Below, in pieces: positions 11,921 to 22,696 of a stretch of 64,000 bases of DNA. Origin of the DNA: Solenopsis invicta (taxonomy: Eukaryota; Arthropoda; Insecta; Hymenoptera; Formicidae); NCBI RefSeq assembly GCF_016802725.1, contig NC_052672.1, forward strand, positions 12,348,710 to 12,412,709, read 5' to 3'. The notes under the pieces are model-generated. The model did no database searches and had not been told where the DNA came from. It saw nothing but the letters and a program-made list of their open reading frames with translations. The first letter of the stretch is position 1. Each line of letters opens with the position of its first letter. The position numbers and the translations under genes were made by a program.

Positions 11921-12120
11921 AGGTTTCAGTCTTTATTTGACAATAAATGAGATTAGAATGTCCCGAAAGTCGCGAATCAAAAATGTTATTGCAAAAAAGT
12001 TTCTCAAAAAATTTACACGTAACTATTTTATTTAATTTTTCACATCTTTGTTGATCTTTTGATTCGCGAATTTCGAGACGCTGTATAATCTCGTTTACTA
12101 CAAAATAAAGACTGAAACCT
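11921..12120. mobile_element. 200-bp foldback (inverted-repeat) element
   Basis: The left arm starts AGGTTTCAGTCTTTATTT and the right arm is its complement at 12103-12120. Pairing continues for about 60-70 nt through GAGATTA and TCGCGAATCAAAA blocks on both arms. The centre (about 11985-12055) is AT-rich. No clear target duplication is seen. It could be a MITE or the remains of two opposed copies of another repeat. Confidence 0.6.
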
Positions 12121-12680
12121 TCGAACTGTCTTACGGTGCTTCTTCTGATGACCGTGCTAGCAGATGTACCGCTTGTTGCACCCTCATGCAAGCGCAATTT
12201 CGCGTGGCCGTAATGAGATAATTAAATAATATAATTAACAATAAAGTACATGCGCTTTCCGAGTCGCCGTTTATTTAATTGCACGTTACGCCGATCAAAC
12301 CACTTTGCTTCCGCTGCGGCACGGATGCTGCACAAATCAACGAAAAGAGAGAAATCCATATCTCTGTCGTTTCTTCTCGTCGTAAGTACATCTTTCTTTT
12401 AAGTGAAGAGAAAAACGAAAGATTGAGATTACACGTTGTCAGAATTGTCTTACCTCTGTATCGATCTGGAAGGAAAGCGAAATCCCAATCGAGACTGAAC
12501 ATTCTCATCAAAGATGTAGTGTCACCTTACACCGATATCTATTCGCCTCTATGCTAAACGTAAAGTCAACACATCAAAATATCCCAAAATGTTTGTACAA
12601 ATAAGCCCGATCAACAAGTCACTTAAACAAATTCAGAAAATTCTTCTCGCTCCAAGAAATTTGATAAGATCAAGTTCTAT

Positions 12681-12699
12681 GTACATACATACATACATA
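12681..12699 (+). repeat. (ACAT)n microsatellite
   Basis: About four and a half ACAT units. Confidence 0.9.
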
Positions 12700-12760
12700 T
12701 TTTGTATTATTCTATCTTTATCATTCATTATACGTAAAACAAGAATGACGTAATAGCACA

Positions 12761-12828
12761 ATTCAATAGAACGAGTTTATGAATACGTTACAACGTATAG
12801 CTAACATCTTTATAAGCTCGTTCTGAAT
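12761..12828. repeat. stem-loop of about 68 nt
   Basis: ATTCAATAGAACGAGTTTAT (12761-12780) pairs with about 12809-12828 (complement ATTCAGAACGAGCTTATAA), with a two-base bulge and one wobble. A second small hairpin (TACGTTACAACGTA) lies in the loop. Confidence 0.45.
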
Positions 12829-15800
12829 ACGGATGTAAATATAAATATATAATATATAAATACTATGTGCGTTTGTATAGTACAATTCTTTGTTATTGAA
12901 TTAAAACTTCCAGAATATCTTTTTTTAAATATTACCTGTACAGGCATATTTACATTCCTAATATACTTTAAATAATTATTTCGCGATGAAGACAAAAGAC
13001 ATAGATGTGATCAAGGCGACCGTTAACGTGACCAACATTTAATAGGTCATTTTCACGCTTCTTCCGTCGTCACCTTTCTTTTCATCGTCCGCGGCGTTAC
13101 ACAGGACGAGCGCATAATCGCCCGCGCGGCCTGAAAAGGCCGGCGCGATCGCGCGCAGTCGAGATTCCGCTCGTTCTTACGCGGCGAGAGCATATATACG
13201 AGAGGCCATAGATTACTGTTTTATGCCGCGATGAAACTATCTCTAGGCTAGGTGCGGCCTGGCACGTTCGCCTGCCCAGGCCGACGAAAAGGAAAAAGCC
13301 ACCGCAGATTTCCCTCGCGCCTCACCACGGAACCGTTCAGCCGCGGCGGCGAGCAAGCTACGCTTCGCAACGCTCCGGGCCGCGCGGGCAGGTACCATTG
13401 GCGGCGCGGCGGTTTCAAACTTAAGGCCGCGGTTGCGTTCCTTTATCACGATGGTTTTGCCATCACGCCGCTAGAAAGGAACGCGGCCTCGTGCACTTAC
13501 CCGCGGATCATAAAGCAAGCCGTAGTCGTATTATTCGCACGACGTGCCGTAGGTCTCGTCGATATCCGGTGCATAAGATCGGAAAACGGTTCACGAGGGC
13601 GGAAAGCGTGATGCGTGCGTTTGACCTAGCGAGAAAAATCGATTACGTGCCAGGCGATGCCGCTTGAAGAGAGCGATACGAGAGCAATTGCGACAAATGC
13701 AAAATCAAATAAAAGTAAAATCATTAAGTGAATAAAAATTTTCTTCGTCGGATATTTAAATTTCTAAATTATAATAGCAATGGAAAGGAATTGTTGATGA
13801 GGTGACGAAGATATTTTCTTCGTTTATTCGTAAACTAACATATGACATTTTGTTTAATAACGTAAATAATTTTATAATCCAAAATTGTCGATCAAGCGAC
13901 TCGAGGAATCATTTAAAGCCAACCGCTGCGTCCAAACTGTCATTTGACAGTTAATGATTTTAATTACGGCGAAATAGCGATGCGCAATACCACGCGCTTT
14001 TTAGACAAGAAATTCACTTTGCGAAACAAGTACAGTTAGACCAATCGATCCGTGAATTCCAGCGCGAAGGAAAACAGAGAGCCGAGAGAACGAAACGCGT
14101 CCGTCTCTCCCGCATAGCTCCGTACGACCGTGAAACAATCGAGTTGCGGGGAACGATCACTCGCAATATAATGGGATTTTCTTTTGTACCGTGACTCACG
14201 CGCCTTCGCACAGTCTCGGGCATCGAGAACGAAAGGAATTAGAGCGAACACGAGCGATCGACGTTCCCGTGAAGTTCGCCCTTCGCCACTCGCCCTCTCG
14301 CCGTTCACGGTTCTCTCTCGCATGTTCCCGTTAATAAGGACTTTTTCATGCCTGCTCGCGCGTGTCACGCACGCGGGACCCACCCGGTCCCCCGGTGTAT
14401 CCATTAACACGGCAAAAAGCCCGAAAGGAGAGCGGCGTCTCACGTCGGTTATATACCGCATTTGTATATTAAGCTCGCTCCGATCGTAAAGTCAAATATT
14501 CTCGTGGCGCGCGCAAGGCAGCCCGGTAATTTTCCGCGCGTTAACCCGCGCCCCGTTTATGCTCCGCAATTCCCGCGTACACGTCTCACAATTTTTGCTG
14601 GACCCAATGCGCCGCTGTCACAGATGACTGAGTGCCAGCGAACCCGTTGACAATTACAGCGACGTTAACTAATTAGTGCGCAAGGTGAGACTATTACCGC
14701 CAAAGTGACTCAGTGATTTCAAAACTAGTCTTCGGAGGTAATATTTGTTTGCATATGCTCTCTGTTCTTTTAATGCATGCATTTCATATTTTTAATATTT
14801 TTAATATTTTTGCTTCATACTCTTATAAATATCGTTTTTTTTTAATTATGTCAATATTAATTGGAACGTATATTGAGATCGTTAAAAAAATTTTATTATA
14901 ATAAATTCGAAAAAGTGAGAGCAGCTTTAAAAATCGCTTATCATTTTATTACCAGCTTTAAAGGTTCCTAGAATTACTTCGAGATCTTTGCACAATTAAA
15001 ATTTATATTCGTTTAGACTGACAATGAGATCGATTCCGATAAACGAACAAGGTCGGAACAAAAGGTCAGCTCGAGTATTGAAATCGTCACGAGTGAAATG
15101 TAATGTTGTAACGGATGGAAGACCAAAGACGAGAAAGGAACAAGCACGTGGCGTGGGAGTTCGCGGGGATGGAGCGAAGGGAATGAACGAGCACGCGTTG
15201 TGGGCGGATCTCGAGGAGGTGGTGGAGGTTAAAGAGGCGGCGTTGGTAGGAGCTGCCTCGATAAAACCAGAACTACGAAGGCATACCGATTTGTATTCAT
15301 CTTTTTTTTTCACGGCGAACACTCTTTCGACCGTAACGTCAACATTAATTTCCAAATGAACAAAATTATTAAAACTCTCGAGACCCATGCAGCAATTAAT
15401 CAAAGTCCAAGTCATCGAGAGGTTCAATGTAGAGAACTCGTTCCTATGTTGAATAGGAACTCTGTGAAGTTTCCGAAATTACGTATCGCGTGAAGTAAAG
15501 ATTGCGATACTTTCCCTTTGCTCGACGTGTGCGAGGCTCCCGAAAACTATTAATTTTAGACCCCTCGAAAAGTCCCCATCCGCTACTGTGATTACAGGTT
15601 ATCAAGATATTCTTTAAAATTTCGATGATCTGCCAGAGTATCCTAGAATTAAGCCCGGCACGATAATTTAGGAGGCGATGGAGAATCGCACATTGAAACC
15701 TAATTTACATTTTCCTATGTATTAAGAGATTGAAGAGGTCTGTAATTGGAGTTCGCGGAGAGTAACGTGTAATTTCTATGCGAGTTTCACCTAACAAGAC

Positions 15801-16621
15801 CTTTCAGGCTCAGGAGGATAAACGCAGGGTTAAGAAACGTTCCGCGAAGCAGGAAATGAAGTACCCTGGATAGGGACCTCTCTGTGCACCTGCGGATAAT
15901 GACGTGTCGCGACAATTTTCCAGTTATTATGTCTTCTACGGCATTTCCGGCGAAATCAACGACAAAAACTAACGAGGCAAACCATAAATCATTCCACGCG
16001 ACGCGTCGTATCCAGCGAAATCAAATAACCGAGTTTATTAAGTTAAGCCTTTGCAATTCAGCATGATGATGACATAATGCAAGCGTTTCAGCGCACTTTA
16101 GACAATTTTATTGCAATTCACATATTCAATTTTATAATTATGCTTTCAACAGAATGTTCGACCTGCACAGAATTTTATTTTTAGTATTTTAAGACATTTG
16201 GAATTAAATGTTACGACAAAAAAAAAGTGTGCAAAACCGTTACTTGCGTAACGCGTCTCAATCGCAACGATCTGCTAATCGCTTTCTACCTTTCTGTTCT
16301 TTCGAGGCCGGATTTACATAATGTCAGCACCAACCGCGTCTGATTGCTCGTAATTAGCGACACGTAGCGCGCGCCCACGTCAGGTCACCGATGTGCGGGA
16401 CGGACGAAGAAGGAGAGAACGATCCCCGTTAACGAACCGTGGTGTAAGGTCATACGTGAGCCGGCGCGTGACCCACGATACCTACGCACGTATGCACCCA
16501 CGCGCGAATGAGATGTATACGCAACCTTCCTCGCCGGCGTAATCAAGTGAACGATTCACTCGGTAATTGTAATGCAAACCAAGACTCTACCGGCGCGATA
16601 GCGACCCTCTTCATTAACGGC

Positions 16622-17007
16622 GGTATTTACAAATCCGACTCGGACACCCACAACTAAATGTCACTGCAAATTGTTCAAATCAACCGAGTTTATCGCCGAA
16701 TTGTCCACGAGGGAAAGAACGTTGCGTAAATTTGAAATTCATAAGAGACGTCCGATTCGAAGTAAAACACCAATTGATAAAAAGATCATGCCTAGAACCT
16801 CTCGCAAACAATCGGTTATTTACAAATCCGACTCGGACACCCACAACTAAATGTCACTGCAAATTGTTCAAATCAACTGAGGTTATCGTCGAATTGTCTA
16901 CGGTAGGAATGGCATTACGTGAATTTGAAATTCATAAGAGACGCCCGTTTCGGAGTAAAATACCAATTAATGAAAAGATCGTACCTAGAACCTCTCGCAA
17001 ATAATCG
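16622..17007 (+). repeat. 193-bp tandem duplication (two copies)
   Basis: Copy 1 (16622-16814) and copy 2 (16815-17007) align without gaps at a fixed offset of 193 bp. I count about 23 differences by eye (about 88% identity), many of them transitions. The first 61 aligned bases from 16624 are identical, and the differences cluster in the middle, near 16700-16730 in copy 1. The third copy breaks off just after CGGTTATT. The period is not a multiple of three and stops occur, so it is not coding. Confidence 0.9.
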
Positions 17008-18066
17008 GTTATTAACTCCCGAGGTCAATCGCGCGGTTCTGCGAAACGTATTTACGGCGCAAACGCGTGTTATGGAATTATGTCATTAGTGGTTAATTTT
17101 TCTCGGTTACTTCAGATTCGTTTATGGATCATTAAGCGATTTGCGGGACGGCGGCGTAGCTGCTCGCGATTCCTCGGAAAGGCGCGCTTGATTGCTCGTC
17201 ATTCCCGCTTTATTTACGATTGCCCGGGAACGTCGTCGCTCGACGCCGGTAATTAAAGCTGCACCCCGAGACGCGCGGGCTCTCATAAAGGGAAAACGTC
17301 GCGTTCGTAACGTCGAATGGGATCGTGCACGCCGGTAAAAATTGCGTCTCACGAAGCAACGGAGTAACTATCACGCAATCACGCAAAATCGATACTAGAT
17401 GCGTGACACTGACCCTGAGAGACACGACGATAACGAGTACGACTGTCGTTTATAATCGACGCGAATGTATGATTGTCACGCGCGCAGGTTCCGTAAGGTC
17501 GAGTAAAAGCTTTGACCCAATCTTTAATGTGTCGAATTATATCGACACAGAAAAAGGTTAGCAAAATCGAGCGAAGCTGAGCCGGGCGGTTTTGAATAGA
17601 ATAAATGAGCATTACGAGCGGTTCAATAACGCATAACGACGAATCGATCGAGCGTCTTCGTTCGGAACGGCGCATTTCGGCAAACGCGGCTGATTTAACC
17701 TCCCAATTCGCGTATATGCGATAAAATGAGTTTATTGCTGGCACTCCGAATAATTTATCGTCATTGTCTCCGTCGGGCTACGACCGTAATGTGCAATAAT
17801 GATTTTCAAAGGGGGAGGAGGGGAAACATTACCAGCGCCGCGCCGTTATATTGTGTAGTAATGGCGATTTACGAGCGATTGCCGAGGCGTCAAAAGGAGC
17901 GTACTCTTGTTAATAGTGAGCAGGATAACACGGCCGCGAGATAAAGCGCGCTTACGTGACAACGCGCGTCATCGTTGCGACGACCCGTGACATTAATGAC
18001 ATAGACAATGCACAATGTAAAATTTACCGTACTCTCGGTTAATGCACAGACGTTTGCAAAAATTGA

Positions 18067-18082
18067 TTTTTTTTTTTTTTTT
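18067..18082 (+). repeat. poly(T) run
   Basis: Sixteen T. Confidence 0.9.
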
Positions 18083-18690
18083 AAGCATAAATATCACTTG
18101 ACGTTTTGCCTATAAAACTGTCTAGGCAACCATAACGTCGTTGTTATGCCTTTCATTAATGAAACATTTAAAAATAATCATTTTAGAAACTTATTTTAAA
18201 AGAAGAAATTTAAAGAGCGCAAAATATCTTCATTGTTTACCCAGCATCCGTTCTTTTCCTTCCCGACTGTCCCGTTCAGAGGCACAAGAGACGCATTATT
18301 TTTCAGTATCACGCTCGCAACGCGACGCAACCTCGTCTGCAGCGGATGCACTCGCGAAACACTGAGAGCATGTCGATGCGCGCAACAGACACACAAGTAC
18401 ACTCGCGCCGAGAACACGGGAGAACAGCGTCGCGCAGCGTCCAAAAATTCGTTTCTCTTTTCCCTTTTCGTATTTTTCCCGGGCCGCGACGACTCTCGTT
18501 CGTCGCGAGAGCCTCGCACTCGAGTCGGTCACGAAGTAGAGTCGGGGCTCTAGGTACGCTTGGTAGTGGTCTGCACGGGGTCTCGAGAGAAGCTGGAAGG
18601 GGGATAAGGTCGAAGGTCAGGGCTATGCCGTACGACCCGCGACCTCTGACCCTCTCGATCCCTCCGACCCGACTCCGACCCGCGCGCATT

Positions 18691-18706
18691 CTCTCTCTCT
18701 CTCTCT
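18691..18706 (+). repeat. (CT)n microsatellite
   Basis: Eight CT units opening a pyrimidine-rich stretch that runs to about 18850. Confidence 0.95.
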
Positions 18707-19187
18707 GTCTCTCCCCTTCTTTCTCTTCCCTTCTCCTACATTCTCCTCCTACTACCGCGAGCCGTTTCCTCCTCCTCGTACCCGCGGCTCCGTTTCTCTC
18801 TTTCCCTCTTTCTCTATCTCGCCTTCTTTCCCTTCTTTTTCCTCTCTCAAATGTCAGCCGGCGCGGCAGCCGCACAATGCGAGTTATACATGTGTGCAAG
18901 GCACGTATATGAACGGCGTAAAAGCCGACGCACACTTGGGAAACGCGTTCGGGCAGAAATACATACGTGCTTCTTCATCTCTTCCAGCTTCTTTCTTTAT
19001 GACGCTACGCTTGACTTTATTAACAGCCTTCTTTTAAAGCGAAACTTATTCTCACCTTTTGGAAAAACAGTGCGATATGATCAATAGAAAAAAAAAGTCA
19101 ACGAATATGTTCGATGCTTTGTGCATGGCGAACAAAACGAAATTATCCAAAATATTCCAATGCATTGTGTGTGCCGTGTGTGACTTT

Positions 19188-19410
19188 AAAGACTAATATA
19201 ATGCGCTCTTTGCTTTTTGTGTCTTGTTTTCTTGCCCTTTCTATCCCTTTTTTGCCTCTTTGCAACGTTTTATTGGCGAGATAAAGGTCGACGAACTCCA
19301 AAAGAGACACAAGAAACACGATTGCCGATAAAATAGTGAGCGAATAGTCAAAAAGACAAATAAGCAAAAGGCAAGAAGCAGATAGTAAGAGCATATTGTA
19401 GATTAGCCTT
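19188..19410. mobile_element. inverted-repeat element, family copy 1
   Basis: Both ends carry AAAG/AAGGCTAAT followed by a CT/TTTG-rich arm of about 50-60 nt in inverted orientation. The interior contains GACGAACTCCAAAAGAGACA. The whole layout, ends and interior, recurs at 26119-26313 in the same orientation, with small indels. TTAA abuts both ends of this copy but not of the other, so the target duplication is unclear. It is non-coding. I do not recognise the family. Confidence 0.65.
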
Positions 19411-19773
19411 AACCTATTCCAATAGCAAATACAAAAGAATATCAAAAATACAAAAGCTGTTTACGAGTTTCCAAAATAATGTTGTTAAAAATTTTCTTGC
19501 GGATATGACATGCGGAATGCATGTCACGTAAGAAACAAAGTCTCAAATAATTATTGTGTAACTCATTGTTTCGAGTAATGTAATAATTTTCAAACGAGCG
19601 ACGTCAGCGGTTCTTCCGAGCCTCACATCTGTTTCGCTTCGAAGCGATGCCTCCTTTTTACAACGATAATTGCATTTGCTTATCCCGAGCATATCCTGGT
19701 GCGTGAAAGTGAGCCGCTTAATATGGATGCGTGCGGATGTGCGCGGAAGACCCCCGCTTTGAGACCTCTGAAC

Positions 19774-19960
19774 TATGACCCTCCCGCATCGAGACCATCA
19801 GCGGTAGCGAGCCGGTCAGGCCGGGCAGGCTCGTGCAGGCTGAAAAATTTCACGTGCTACGCGCGTGAATGTGGCCAATTACAATCGAAGTGCCCATTAT
19901 CTCATCAAGACTGTTTCGGCTTCGCCTTCGTCGGCGCGCACATCGCGCGCCGTTACAAGC
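19774..19960 (+). repeat. diverged local duplicate, member A (partner about 20309-20480)
   Basis: Shared blocks in the same order are CATGACCC/CTATGACCC with CCGCATC, then GCGAGCCG, then CTACGCGCGTGAATGTGGCC against CTACGCGCGTAATTGTGGCC, then CCCATTA, then TTTCGGCT..GCCTT. The central block is offset by 529 bp. Spacer lengths between blocks vary. Confidence 0.5.
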
Positions 19961-20110
19961 GTTAAGATTGATTCATTATGCCCTCCGCTCCGGCCTGTAC
20001 GCGAAAGATACACTCGTTAAGACACTTCTTCGGCGCTGCTTTTCCTACCTCGGCCGTCCGCGACGGAATGCCGCGCTCATCCATAATTAGGGTGTTACTG
20101 CATGGCAGTC

Positions 20111-20158
20111 GTGGTAGTGGTGGTGGTGGTGGTGGTGGTGGTGATGGTGGTGGTGGTA
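20111..20158 (+). repeat. (GGT)n microsatellite
   Basis: About 48 nt of GGT/GTG units with single interruptions (TAG, GAT). Read as protein it is poly-glycine, but no exon signals surround it. Confidence 0.95.
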
Positions 20159-20205
20159 CCCGCATAAAAAAATGAGAAATGGGAAATTGAGCGTACATTA
20201 CTCGA

Positions 20206-20238
20206 AATTAACTCGGAATTAACTCGGAATTAACTTGG
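20206..20238 (+). repeat. 11-bp minisatellite, three copies
   Basis: AATTAACTCGG is repeated at 20206, 20217 and 20228, the last copy ending TTGG. It sits between the (GGT)n array and the second member of the 19.8/20.3 kb duplicate. Confidence 0.9.
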
Positions 20239-20308
20239 GTGCTTGGAGCGAGTTAGTATTTTTCTAATAGCCCGGAATAATTAATAAAAAAGTCGAATCG
20301 CCTTGGCC

Positions 20309-20480
20309 GTTGACTCATGACCCCGCATCTAAAGCGATAGCCGCGAGCCGAACGGCTATTTTGATCGGAAGGGAACTTTCGCGCTCTACGCGCGTAATTG
20401 TGGCCTATTACTATGGAACTACCCATTACAACATTGCGATTTTTCTCGGCTGCCTTTCGAGCTGCGTTCGATCGCGAAAG
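20309..20480 (+). repeat. diverged local duplicate, member B (partner about 19774-19960)
   Basis: Counterpart of the block series at 19774-19960; the best-matching stretch is CTACGCGCGTAATTGTGGCC at 20386. It lies just downstream of a (GGT)n array and an 11-bp minisatellite. Confidence 0.5.
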
Positions 20481-21891
20481 GGAATGGGCTTCGTATTTTT
20501 CAATGTTCTATTCACATAATACGTGTTATTATTTTTGTACTTTTTATTGAACCCTAGATAAAAGAATACTTTGAAACTTGATATACACGTTAACCGCGAG
20601 TTGTTATACTCAAGCAGCAATAATTTGTTACATCTTGTTACATTAAACAATTTTTAAATGCTACGAAATATTGATATCTAGAATTAAATTTGATTGCTAA
20701 GATTTTACCTGCTGTATCGCCGTTTTCCCCAGTGATTTCTGAATAAATTTATAAGCATATTATTTTTTGTTGAAATAGAAGGGGGTTAGAAAAAAACTAT
20801 GATAATTTTTTTTAATAAATGCAAGTGAGACAGTAGCGCAAGTCAGTCTGTAGCCAGACGCATTACTCGCACACAAAAAAGATATCCCTCATTCTCCCAT
20901 AAAGCTTCCTCAGCGCTTAATTTTCTCAGAGTTTTTTTCACAGAAAATTCTAATTTATTTTATGCCCAATGTTTTCAGAGCGAGCGCAGAGAGACTTCGC
21001 GTCGTGGCTGCCGACGGCGCTAATTTCGAAAACGAAATAAATCGGAGCCGAGCAAACGCGCCGTAACTTTATTAAACAGGCGATAGCGATTAATACGCCC
21101 CTATAAATACTGCTGGCTGATATAAATCGCGAAAAAAAAAAAAGTGCAGACATGCAGGAGGGATCGTCTGGAGGAATCACACGCACGAGCTCACGCGGCG
21201 TGCACGATCGCACGCGCTCGGCAAGAGCTTGCCGATTCTCGAGTCACGAAAGCCAGAAGACGGGTAAATCCGCCGTGGAGCGATGAAAAGAAAGAGCCTT
21301 TCGAGCTTCAACCACGGTTATTACCACCATAACGCGATCTCCGTGTAGGATTAATTATGTAGAAGCCCGAGTTAATTTTTCTCTTTCGTCTCAGTATTTT
21401 TCCCAGATCTCCAGATGATATATATTATCCAGTTTTTGTAAATGCCCAATGTAAATAAGCTATCAGTTTTATTTATGCATTCGAACGTCCAGATGTATGA
21501 CACGTTTTATTAACTGTAAGAAAATGATCCTTCGATTGGAATTGCGTTTGGATATATTCGGGTATATATCCGTGATATTCATTCAGTGTTTCATAAATCC
21601 AGCCATCCGCGCGAATGCGGTTGTTCCCAGGAAACCATATTTACGACACGCAAGCTCTCGGTTCCAAGCTGCAACCCCGCCATCCGGCGTTAATCATATA
21701 CGACGGGCTACCACGTAAAAGCACCCGGACTTCGCGAATTGATGATTCCTAATTAAGGTCCGGCGGCACAATTAATGAGACGCACTCCGTTAATTGCGAC
21801 GATCAATAAAGACGGAGGCGGGGGTGAGGAGGGACGGGAGGGCGGTGTCGCTCGATAAATGTTTTCGTGCTACCGTACGTATGTACGTGCT

Positions 21892-21942
21892 CTTCGTGGG
21901 GCCCGCTGCGGGGCCCCCGGCCCTGCGAAGAGGCCCACGAAG
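21892..21942. repeat. GC-rich 51-nt stem-loop
   Basis: CTTCGTGGG (21892-21900) pairs perfectly with CCCACGAAG (21934-21942). Inside, GCGGGGCC pairs with GGCCCTGC with one mismatch around a short C-rich loop. This leaves a rod-like hairpin interrupted by a small internal loop. Function is unknown; it could be a structured RNA, a cruciform or chance. Confidence 0.5.
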
Positions 21943-22112
21943 CGCGCCGCCGGAATTTCTCAATTCGATTTCCGTCCGGAGCGCTCATTAATTGCGGCCA
22001 GCTCCTTAAGAGGCGAAACGAAGGCACCGCGCCACGATGCACTCGAGTCGCGCTTTCTTAATTGGATCGCGAGCGCAATGCATATTCGTTCACCGACGAA
22101 ACGGTATGGGGA

Positions 22113-22136
22113 TTTTTTTTTTTTTTTTTTTTTTTT
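22113..22136 (+). repeat. poly(T) run
   Basis: Twenty-four uninterrupted T; the longest T homopolymer seen in the window. Confidence 0.95.
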
Positions 22137-22290
22137 ATACCTGACATGTTTTGCAAACTCTCTTTCACGAGACGTGATGATCTCACCTACAGGATCATGG
22201 ACTCGTGTTACAATTTGTACTACTACCACCTCGAAACCCTCATAAGATTGTTTATCGTCGCAGAAGTCAAATCTACGAGTTGTCAATAAA

Positions 22291-22492
22291 AAAATATTGC
22301 AATTGCATTTTGTGAGCAAAAGCGTCTTGCCCCTAAAAAATTCAAACAAGCTTTCGTGCTAACGAATATTAATTCAAGTAGACGTACTGATTTAATCACA
22401 GTATTGTTTTTCCCTTTGTAGATGCAGGAAACTATTTTACGAATAAGCAAGCTCCTAAAAAATTACAAATTATTTTGCAATTGCAATATTTT
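22291..22492. repeat. inverted repeat, 17-bp perfect arms
   Basis: AAAATATTGCAATTGCA (22291-22307) recurs as its exact complement at 22476-22492, about 170 nt apart. A CTAAAAAATT block follows the left arm and precedes the right arm in direct orientation, arguing against a simple MITE. Confidence 0.45.
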
Positions 22493-22634
22493 CCACCAAA
22501 ACCATCGAATATATTCCTCGACAAAATAATAAGAACTACTTTCTATTTAAAGTATACTTAGAAAAAGTCTAAACTCGGAATTTTATTATTTTTTTTATTA
22601 CGCCTATATAGACGTAATAAAAGAAATTATACAG

Positions 22635-22696
22635 AGTCTCCCGAGATCCTATCCGTCTTGAGAATAGCGGCACTCGATAGTACATCTTCGGAATCG
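22635..22696 (+). CDS. weak exon candidate, unidentified
   Basis: ACAG at 22631-22634 and GTGAGTG at 22697-22703 bracket 62 nt with a single open frame (SPEILSVLRIAALDSTSSES). The pyrimidine tract is a T-run some 30-50 nt upstream, farther than ideal. The opposite strand carries a 202-codon open frame over the same region, which shows how stop-poor this stretch is. Confidence 0.12.

Larger units (their letters stand above)
12130..16615. other. no supported gene
   Basis: CpG-rich islands at about 13080-13620 and 14040-14600, AT-rich between. The acceptor-like TTTCAG at 15810 is followed by 21 open codons to a TAG at about 15872, not enough to call. Confidence 0.45.
17015..19180. other. no supported gene
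   Basis: CpG-rich 17130-17960, then AT-rich, then a pyrimidine tract at 18688-18850. Open frames of about 190-208 codons overlap on opposite strands here and cancel as evidence. Confidence 0.45.
20490..22290. other. no supported gene
   Basis: Contains the GC-rich hairpin at 21892 and the T-run at 22113. The remainder is mixed non-coding sequence. Confidence 0.45.

Noticed and set aside
15811..15873. TTTCAG acceptor followed by 21 open codons (Lys/Arg/Glu-rich) and a TAG
   Set aside because: Too short, no polyadenylation context, no homology recognised.
18309..18935. 208-codon minus-strand and 188-codon plus-strand open frames
   Set aside because: They overlap each other and a CT-rich tract; the Arg/Glu runs are translated purine repeats.
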